From CAYMAZ01 sp964428185 (lineage in GTDB: Bacteria > Bacteroidota > Bacteroidia > Bacteroidales > DTU049): a stretch of DNA of 14,030 bases. The position numbers and the translations under genes are program-made. Below, piece after piece: positions 1-6,266 of the stretch; position 1 is the stretch's first letter; the number at the start of each line of letters is the position of its first letter. The DNA lies in assembly GCA_964428185.1 (NCBI GenBank), contig CAYRXH010000067.1, forward strand, positions 1 to 14,030, written 5' to 3'. The notes beneath the pieces are model-generated. The model was not told where the DNA came from and did no database searches. It saw nothing but the letters and a program-made list of their open reading frames with translations.

Positions 1-1
1 A

Positions 2-907
2 CTAGTAAAAAATTAATTCATACACACCCAAGCCCTGAGTTCCTGATGACAGATAAATCGCCCTCTTTTCATCGGGGGATATCTGATAAAATAGGTCGTC
101 AAAATCAGTGTTGATTGGTGCTTCAAGCCGCTCAGGTTCAGAAAAGAATCCGTCATCACCCAGAATGGTTTCGTAAATGTCATAATCCTTCCGTGAACTA
201 TAGCCATTGGCACTGAAATACAGTGTAATGCCATCATTCAGCAAATAGGGGGATTCTTCATCATACTCAGAATTGACCGTTGGACCAAGATTGCGGGGAA
301 ATGTCCACTTTCCATTTCCGAGATATTCTGATTCGTAAATATCATACCCACCATATCCACCTTCACGATTACTTGAGAAATATATTTTTTTACCGTCGGG
401 GGTAAATGTTCCGCTTGCTTCATCAAAATCAGTATTGACAGGTGCGTCAATGCGTTCTGGTTTTGAAAAACTTCCATCCTCAAATTCTACAATATGTAAA
501 TCTGCATTATCATCAACAATAATGCTGACAAGAAATTTTCCGGTAGTACGCATTGAATTCAATGACTTGTCCTTTTCATAAACAATATCACCCCATTCAC
601 TTCCTGTATATTTCATTGCAAAAAACCTGGGCTTAGTATAAACAAACTCATTCCCTTCTTGTTTTACCTGATATGTGGCTCCGAAAACAGTTTTATTATC
701 TTTTCCGAAAGTCAGAGGAATGGAAAACACCTTTTCCTGAAAGGTTAAAAATAAACTCTTCGATTTTACATACTCAGACTGATGGTCAAAAATATCATGG
801 GGCGAAAATGTGCTCAATGGCAAATTCTGCAAAATCAGAGTGCTTTGCTGCCCGGACAACAGTACACTGAACACAGAAACAATACACAGGATTAATATTC
901 TTTTCAT
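2..907 (-). CDS. Exported PD40 (WD40-like) beta-propeller protein, no OmpA domain
   Basis: A 301-residue protein starting at ATG and ending in TAG at the window edge, so it is complete. Residues 1-19 form a signal peptide (MKR, hydrophobic core, then SGQ), pointing to the periplasm or outer membrane. The C-terminal half carries three PD40 blades: around 160-190 (NTDFDEASGTFTPDGKKIYF), 212-245 (NSEYDEESPYLLNDGITLYF) and 265-300. The repeating NTDFDE/NSEYDE lead-ins and YDIYE strand ends are typical. In Bacteroidota such blades often sit ahead of an OmpA-like peptidoglycan-binding domain, as in proteins near the type IX secretion system; here the chain stops after the third blade. The N-terminal 140 residues also look beta-rich but have no clear motif. 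It has its own promoter. The exact role, perhaps envelope scaffolding, is not determined. Confidence 0.85.
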   Translation of the reverse strand: MKRILILCIVSVFSVLLSGQQSTLILQNLPLSTFSPHDIFDHQSEYVKSKSLFLTFQEKVFSIPLTFGKDNKTVFGATYQVKQEGNEFVYTKPRFFAMKYTGSEWGDIVYEKDKSLNSMRTTGKFLVSIIVDDNADLHIVEFEDGSFSKPERIDAPVNTDFDEASGTFTPDGKKIYFSSNREGGYGGYDIYESEYLGNGKWTFPRNLGPTVNSEYDEESPYLLNDGITLYFSANGYSSRKDYDIYETILGDDGFFSEPERLEAPINTDFDDLFYQISPDEKRAIYLSSGTQGLGVYELIFY

Positions 908-926
908 AATTTCTAATATCTGAACA

Positions 927-959
927 CAAAATTAATACATTATATACCCCTTTTCCAAA
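927..959 (-). promoter_or_regulatory. Bacteroidota-type promoter for the PD40 gene
   Basis: Read on the minus strand, a -33 element TTTG (959-956) is followed after 21 bases by the -7 element TAATTTTG (934-927), which fits TAnnTTTG. The expected start of transcription is about 15 bases ahead of the ATG at 907. It is the only promoter in the window where both elements match at the accepted spacing (19-21). Confidence 0.6.
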
Positions 960-1236
960 TTATAAAATTTTTTTTTCATTATCTAAAAATTAAAAAATTA
1001 ATTAATATTCTACTGTTTCTAAACCAGCCTCAAATGCAGAACCACAAAGAGTTTTAATAAATCATCAAAACAAATATTAACAATTTTACTTTCTCAATTT
1101 TCAGCAATTAAACACATCAATTATTCAATTATTCATACAAAAAGTTTAAAAAAAATGTTTTAATATCTACATTTCTTGTATATGAATTATCTTAATTATT
1201 TGTTAATTAATTGATATTTAACTATTTAATAAAATA

Positions 1237-1250
1237 AAATTGTACAATTT
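1237..1250. repeat. Perfect 14-bp palindrome AAATTGTACAATTT
   Basis: The sequence equals its own reverse complement over 14 bases, with a TGTACA core. It could be an operator for a dimeric regulator or a chance A+T palindrome; it lies about 280 bases upstream of the PD40 promoter. Confidence 0.4.
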
Positions 1251-1281
1251 ATTTTTTACAAAAAAATCTGCACTTGGAAGC

Positions 1282-1318
1282 TTTTTATATAAAAACTACA
1301 AATCTCAAGATTTCTTGA
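1282..1318 (-). terminator. Possible terminator region after the M16 peptidase gene
   Basis: Fourteen bases past the M16 stop on the minus strand is a small hairpin, TCAAG/CTTGA with a 4-base loop (1305-1318). It is followed by TTTGTAGTTTTT and then the perfect 14-base palindrome TTTTTATATAAAAA (1282-1295). The stem is short and the T-run is not directly abutted, so termination is only plausible. Confidence 0.25.
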
Positions 1319-1331
1319 AACGGAGAAAAAA

Positions 1332-4289
1332 CTAGTATCCGAAGATGTCCTCCATAGTGAGTTTTTTCAGTTTTCCAAATTTTTTAAGAACTTTCATTGA
1401 AAGGTCATTTTCATTTCCGAGCACAAGGATGGTATGAGTTTTATCTTTCAAATATGTTTCCTGGAAGTTTTTAATGTCATCCATGGTAAAGTTCGGTATC
1501 ATTGAAAAAACAAGTTTATTGACATCCTCATTAAGTCCTAATTTCTGTGCAGCCTGATAGGCAAAGAAAATATCCTCTCTGGTAGTTCGTTCTGTCTTCA
1601 GGGTCTGAAGCACAGATTCTTTTGCAATATCAAATGATTTCTGGGAAAGCGGCATATTATTCAGGATATCATAAAATCCGTTAATGGCCTCTTCTACCTT
1701 GTCAAATTGAGTCGCAATATAAGATATACCAGTGTAATAATAATCCTTCTCATCGGGTTCCTGATAAAAGGAAATTGCTGCATAAGCAAGCCCTCTGGCT
1801 TCCCTCATTTCTTGGAACACAACTGAATTCATATTCATTCCGAAATAATCATTGAATAATTTGTTGATTGCAGCTTTCTGCTTATCATATCCCTTATCTC
1901 CTCTGGAAACCATTAGAATCTGTGTATGTGGTGTATCAAAATTCACAAAATACACAACATTTTTATTAGTCGGTTGCTGAACAAATTCATGCTTTGGAGG
2001 ATAATCCTTCAGTTGCTTAGGTACTTTATGATACTCTTTCAGTAATGACAAAAGTTCTTCTTTGCTTTTACTGCCGTAAAACAAAACTTTATGCTTAAAT
2101 GTGCCAAGTTCCCGGATAATTGTGATCATTTCCTGAGGATCAATTGCGTTGAGTTCCTTTTCACTAAGCTGCCAGGTGAAAGGATTCTGTTCTCCGAACA
2201 TTCCGTACATAATCAGATAGGAAAAGATATACTGAATGTTTTTTTTGGCATCCACTCTCTTCTGTATGGTATTGCTGAGATAATTTTTCCATGCTTCCTG
2301 ATCAACAATACAATCATTGAGAAGATGTTCGAACAGTTTCATCCCGGCTTCCATATTTTCAGATAAGCCACTGAGGGTCACATACACTTGATCTTTGGAA
2401 GTAAACACTCCGTATGAGCATCCAATCTTATAGAATTCTTTTTTAATATCTTCAGGCGAATATTTGTCAGTTCCGATGAACTCAATATACTCAACTGCCG
2501 GTTGCAGTCTCTTGTTGTTCTGTGTACCCATATCAAAAACATAATACAGTTTAAAGGTTTCATTTTCAGTATTATGGATATACTGCACTGGAATGTTTCC
2601 GGCAGAAAACATCTGGATATCATTTTCAAAATCAAGAAAACGTGGCTCAATATCGGGAACTTTATTGTCACGAACCATTTTGAGGAAATCAGATTCTGCT
2701 TCTCTGTTAATTTTAACAGCTGTAACTTTATTTTTTGGAATTTTTTTGATGCTCTCATCCTTGCCGGTACGTTTGTTTACAACTACATAATTATTGGAAA
2801 ATTTATCCTGAACAAATTTTACAACATCTTCTTTGGTGATCTTCTCAAGAAGATTGATTTCACTCACAAACTCAGCCCAAGGAACACCAAGAACAAATGC
2901 ATCCACAAAGGCACCTGCCCTGCTTTCATTATCTTCATAGCTTCGGATTTTCTGCAGCTTCAGATCATTGATAATTGCAGTCAGCATCCATTCGTCAAAT
3001 TCGCCTTTTTTTATCAGTTCAATCTGCGAAAGGAGAAGGTCCTTAACCTGTTCAAGCGTTTGTCCGCTTTTTGGTTTTCCTGCCAGAATCAAAGCAGAAT
3101 AATCTGCCATAATTGAATTATATGAATATGCTTCAAGCACCTGCTGTTTCTGAACAAGATTGATATCAAACAAGCCTGCTGCACTGTTCATCAGAATCAT
3201 ATCAATAAGTGTAAGCATGATAGCATCATTGGTTCCGGCACCATCAAATCTGAAACCTACATACACAGTTTCGGCATCGGGACCGAGTACTTCCTTAACA
3301 ATTGGTTCAGTAATGGGAGGAGCAGGATCAAATTTAAATTCAGGAACATTCCCTGCAGGGAGTTGTCCAAAATATTTATCAATATATCTGATCGCTTCGT
3401 CAGGATTAAAATCGCCGGAAAGACAAATTGCCATATTGTTTGGAACATAGTACTTTGCATGAAATTCTCTGATTTTCTTCATTGATGGATTTTTCAGATG
3501 CTCTTGTGTGCCAATCACTGTCTGTGTTCCATAGGGATGATTGGGAAACATTCCTTCAAGAAGAGCAACATATGATTTCATATTATCATTGGTCATAGTC
3601 ATATTTTTCTCTTCGTAAATGGTTTCAAGTTCAGTATGAAACAATCTGAGAACCGGATTGGCAAATCTGTCAGCCTGAATCATACACCAGTTTTCAAGCT
3701 GATTTGAAGGAAAATTCTCAATATATACTGTTTGCTCAAGTGATGTATATGCGTTGGTTCCTGTGCCTCCGATAATTGACATCAGTTTGTCATACTCATT
3801 GGGAATTGCAAACTGAGATGCAATCTGAGACAAACTATCAATCATTTTAAAAATTGCCTTCCGCTCCTTTTCATCAACAGTTGAACGATAGACCTCAAAA
3901 AGGCTGTCAATCTTGTTAACGTACACTGCTTCATCAGCGTAATTCAATGTACCAAAACTTTTGGTTCCCTTGAACATCATATGTTCAAAATAGTGGGCCA
4001 GTCCTGTTGCATCTGCAGGGTCATTCTTACTTCCAGCTTTCACTGCAACATAAGCATGGATACGTGGAGAATTTTTATATACAGTCATATACACCTTCAA
4101 CCCATTGGGGAGCGTATAAATCCTTGCATTCAGCGGATCTCCCTGAACGGTTTCATACTGATATTTCTCAACTACAGCTTGAGCCTGTATGGATGAATAC
4201 CCTTCAGTGGGTATTTTCTGAGCATTCAACTGAAGCCCGAGACCAAATACCACCGTCATCGTTACTAAAATCTGAATTGTTTTTTTCAT
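1332..4289 (-). CDS. Secreted M16 (pitrilysin/insulysin) family zinc metallopeptidase
   Basis: A 985-residue protein with a signal peptide (residues 1-23, cleavage likely after LNA), so it acts in the periplasm or at the outer membrane. The inverted zinc motif HYFEH is at 99-103 (H99 and H103 bind zinc, E102 is the catalytic base). The third ligand is E227 in ETIYEEKN, with the supporting E220 seven residues earlier as in insulysin. The gap between H103 and E227 is 124 residues rather than about 76, owing to an insert around 115-165 that I believe occurs in other large bacterial M16 proteins. The C-terminal half is the second M16 module, with the substrate-side RGLAYA motif at 832-837. At 985 residues it has the usual four-domain size of single-chain members, which degrade peptides in a closed chamber. 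It starts 40 bp after dnaX on the same strand and shows no clear promoter of its own. Confidence 0.93.
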   Translation of the reverse strand: MKKTIQILVTMTVVFGLGLQLNAQKIPTEGYSSIQAQAVVEKYQYETVQGDPLNARIYTLPNGLKVYMTVYKNSPRIHAYVAVKAGSKNDPADATGLAHYFEHMMFKGTKSFGTLNYADEAVYVNKIDSLFEVYRSTVDEKERKAIFKMIDSLSQIASQFAIPNEYDKLMSIIGGTGTNAYTSLEQTVYIENFPSNQLENWCMIQADRFANPVLRLFHTELETIYEEKNMTMTNDNMKSYVALLEGMFPNHPYGTQTVIGTQEHLKNPSMKKIREFHAKYYVPNNMAICLSGDFNPDEAIRYIDKYFGQLPAGNVPEFKFDPAPPITEPIVKEVLGPDAETVYVGFRFDGAGTNDAIMLTLIDMILMNSAAGLFDINLVQKQQVLEAYSYNSIMADYSALILAGKPKSGQTLEQVKDLLLSQIELIKKGEFDEWMLTAIINDLKLQKIRSYEDNESRAGAFVDAFVLGVPWAEFVSEINLLEKITKEDVVKFVQDKFSNNYVVVNKRTGKDESIKKIPKNKVTAVKINREAESDFLKMVRDNKVPDIEPRFLDFENDIQMFSAGNIPVQYIHNTENETFKLYYVFDMGTQNNKRLQPAVEYIEFIGTDKYSPEDIKKEFYKIGCSYGVFTSKDQVYVTLSGLSENMEAGMKLFEHLLNDCIVDQEAWKNYLSNTIQKRVDAKKNIQYIFSYLIMYGMFGEQNPFTWQLSEKELNAIDPQEMITIIRELGTFKHKVLFYGSKSKEELLSLLKEYHKVPKQLKDYPPKHEFVQQPTNKNVVYFVNFDTPHTQILMVSRGDKGYDKQKAAINKLFNDYFGMNMNSVVFQEMREARGLAYAAISFYQEPDEKDYYYTGISYIATQFDKVEEAINGFYDILNNMPLSQKSFDIAKESVLQTLKTERTTREDIFFAYQAAQKLGLNEDVNKLVFSMIPNFTMDDIKNFQETYLKDKTHTILVLGNENDLSMKVLKKFGKLKKLTMEDIFGY

Positions 4290-4329
4290 TGTTTTTCTAA
4301 ATTATAATTATATTGATTTTGAACAATTT

Positions 4330-6057
4330 TTAAATATCCGGAATAAATTCCAGTTCTGTCATTAATTTCTGAATCTCCGGATGCGATTTTATAAAATCCT
4401 TCGCTTTTTCCTCTTTCGTCAGAGTTCTGATTTTTTCTGATTTCTGTTCTATTCTGAACTGAACCGAGAAAGTACGGTTATTGAGTTTTTCCCTGAACCA
4501 TGCCTGCATTTCCAACTTTCTGAATGCTTCTGCTTCTGCAGAACTGTTCAGGACAAGTTCCCATTCTGAATCAGATTTTTTTTCAAACGGAGCATTTCTT
4601 ATCACCGATGTTTCATAGCCCCTGTCTTCATTAACAGCCAACATTTGTTTGAATTCACCGAACGTTCTGACAACATCCTCTTCCGAATACTCTGAGTCCA
4701 TTGAGTTGGTGGAAGGATTTTCTGCTTTTTTCTGCTGAATCATATACTTCACTCCCATAGTTTCAGTTGAAGCCAGTTTTGGTTTGCCGTTTCCGTTTGA
4801 ATGTGCTGATGGCTGATACGCAACAGGTTTATCATCTGAAATTGCATCGTTCTCTGAAGTGCTGCCGGTATTACTCAACGGTTTAGGTTTTTCCGTTTGA
4901 AAAGGCATCTGCCTCACCGGACCCCCAGTCTGAGAGGGGAGACCTTTGTTTTGCACTGTTTCCTGGTCAGACAACTGAGCAATTTTCAGCAATGACAATT
5001 CAATATGAAATCTCTTATTTGAAGCTGCTTTATAATTAATATCACAGGCATTAAGAATATCAATGGCACGAACCAGAAATCTGACACTGCATGACTTTGA
5101 CTGTCGTAAATAATCACTTCCGAGGGATTCATGAACTTCAAGCAGAGGGAGCGTCTTTTCATCCTTACACACAAGCAGTGCTCTCAGATGGTCAGACAAA
5201 CCGCTTATCACTGCCTGCCCGTCAAATCCTTTATCATAAATCTCATCCAGCGCCAGAAGTATTGAAGTTGTATCACCAACCAATGCTGAACTGATGAACC
5301 TAAAATGATATTCATAATCAAGAATATTCAAGTTATCAATAACAGCACGGGTTGAAATGACATTACTGCCATAGCTCACCATCTGATCAAAGATAGAGAG
5401 TGCATCCCTGAGTGCTCCATCAGATTTGGAAGCAATAATGTGTAAGGCTTCAGGTTCAGCCTCAATTGACTCAATATTTGCAACCCAGGCAAGATGTTTT
5501 GCGATATCTTCAACTTTAATTCTTTTAAAATCGAACACCTGGCATCGTGAAAGAATAGTGGGAATAATTTTATGTTTCTCTGTTGTGGCCAAGATAAATT
5601 TTGCAAATGCAGGCGGTTCTTCTAGTGTCTTTAAAAAAGCATTGAATGCGGAAGCAGACAACATGTGAACTTCATCAATAATATAAATTTTATATGCACC
5701 AGCCTGAGGAGGGATGCGAACCTGTTCAACCAGTGAACGAATATCATCCACTGAATTATTGGATGCTGCATCCAGTTCATGAACATTAAAAGAAGCTGAT
5801 TGATTGAATGATCTGCAGGATTCACATTCATTGCAGGCTTCAAAATCATCTGAAATATTTGTACAGTTGATTGTCTTGGCAAGAATACGGGCACAGGTTG
5901 TTTTTCCTACTCCGCGAGGCCCTGTAAATAAAAAAGCTTGTGCAAGTTGATTGTTCTTAATGGCATTTTTCAGAGTGGTGACAATATAATTCTGCCCAAC
6001 GACAGTTTTAAATGTTGATGGTCTGTATTTCCTCGCTGATACTATAAAATTGCTCAT
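4330..6057 (-). CDS. dnaX: DNA polymerase III subunit gamma/tau (clamp loader)
   Basis: A 575-residue AAA+ ATPase of the clamp-loader complex, which opens the sliding clamp and loads it on primed DNA. Numbering from ATG 6057: Walker A GPRGVGKT at 46-53; zinc-binding cysteines C65, C75, C78, C81; Walker B IIDEVH at 126-131; sensor 1 ATTEKHKI at 157-164; the SRC arginine finger R171; and the sensor 2 region GALRDALS at 214-221. The collar domain runs to about 365, then a polar linker, then a C-terminal domain (about 450-575) standing in for tau domains IV-V. I chose ATG 6057 over an in-frame TTG at 6084 because MSNFIVSARKYRP is the usual start in Bacteroidota and TAnnTTTG boxes overlap the TTG. 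An A8 run at codons 492-494 could allow a -1 shift to a 495-residue product (see findings). The M16 peptidase gene follows 40 bp downstream. Confidence 0.95.
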   Translation of the reverse strand: MSNFIVSARKYRPSTFKTVVGQNYIVTTLKNAIKNNQLAQAFLFTGPRGVGKTTCARILAKTINCTNISDDFEACNECESCRSFNQSASFNVHELDAASNNSVDDIRSLVEQVRIPPQAGAYKIYIIDEVHMLSASAFNAFLKTLEEPPAFAKFILATTEKHKIIPTILSRCQVFDFKRIKVEDIAKHLAWVANIESIEAEPEALHIIASKSDGALRDALSIFDQMVSYGSNVISTRAVIDNLNILDYEYHFRFISSALVGDTTSILLALDEIYDKGFDGQAVISGLSDHLRALLVCKDEKTLPLLEVHESLGSDYLRQSKSCSVRFLVRAIDILNACDINYKAASNKRFHIELSLLKIAQLSDQETVQNKGLPSQTGGPVRQMPFQTEKPKPLSNTGSTSENDAISDDKPVAYQPSAHSNGNGKPKLASTETMGVKYMIQQKKAENPSTNSMDSEYSEEDVVRTFGEFKQMLAVNEDRGYETSVIRNAPFEKKSDSEWELVLNSSAEAEAFRKLEMQAWFREKLNNRTFSVQFRIEQKSEKIRTLTKEEKAKDFIKSHPEIQKLMTELEFIPDI

Positions 6058-6081
6058 ATTCTTGTTTGAAGACTCCGGCTT

Positions 6082-6097
6082 CAAAGATACAAAATTA
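6082..6097 (-). promoter_or_regulatory. Overlapping -7 promoter boxes ahead of dnaX
   Basis: Two adjacent matches to TAnnTTTG lie on the minus strand: TAATTTTG (6097-6090) and TATCTTTG (6089-6082), 25-33 bases ahead of the ATG at 6057. I find no TTTG at the -33 spacing for either, so this is half a promoter by sequence. Confidence 0.35.
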
Positions 6098-6120
6098 TTA
6101 AGAATACTTACCCTTTAAAA

Positions 6121-6148
6121 CTAAAAAAGATTTCAATAGTGTTGAAAT
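6121..6148 (-). terminator. Intrinsic-type terminator after pckA
   Basis: On the minus strand a 7-bp stem ATTTCAA/TTGAAAT with a 5-base loop (6148-6130) is followed immediately by CTTTTTT. It sits about 120 bases past the pckA stop and just ahead of the dnaX promoter region. The stem is A+T-rich, so it would be weak by E. coli standards. Confidence 0.45.
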
Positions 6149-6160
6149 ATATCAAAGGGT

Positions 6161-6196
6161 TTTGTTTACCGACAAAATTGAAATGTCGACAACAAA
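6161..6196. repeat. Imperfect inverted repeat between pckA and dnaX
   Basis: Outer arms TTTGTT (6161-6166) and AACAAA (6191-6196) and inner arms CGACA (6170-6174) and TGTCG (6184-6188) nest with a 9-base loop and a 3/2-base internal bulge. No T-run follows on either strand. It could stabilise the pckA transcript 3' end or be an operator for dnaX. Confidence 0.35.
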
Positions 6197-6266
6197 CTCA
6201 AGAAAAAGTTTTCATCACAACACAATAAACCAAATCGGATACTGAAACAGAATAATTTCTGTATTT

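Larger units (their letters stand above)
908..1331. other. A+T-rich intergenic region
   Basis: No ORF of note lies here. By my count, G+C over 961-1260 is about 17 percent (50 of 300 bases), far below the neighbouring genes. It holds the PD40 promoter at one end and two perfect 14-base palindromes nearer the M16 peptidase stop. I see no RNA gene in it. Confidence 0.6.

Noticed and set aside
2502..3116. 204-codon plus-strand ORF inside the M16 peptidase gene
   Set aside because: It is antisense to a clearly conserved protein and its translation is low-complexity and Phe/Ile-rich, as expected for a shadow frame.
4720..4740. A6G run in dnaX (CAG AAA AAA GCA) as the frameshift site
   Set aside because: It resembles the E. 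coli A_AAA_AAG heptamer but is out of phase: the codons are AAA AAA GCA, so a -1 slip would re-pair the first tRNA on GAA. The A8 run at 4576-4583 is the better candidate.
6058..6084. TTG at 6084 as the dnaX start
   Set aside because: It adds nine residues not seen in the family and overlaps the likely promoter boxes; ATG 6057 gives the standard N-terminus.
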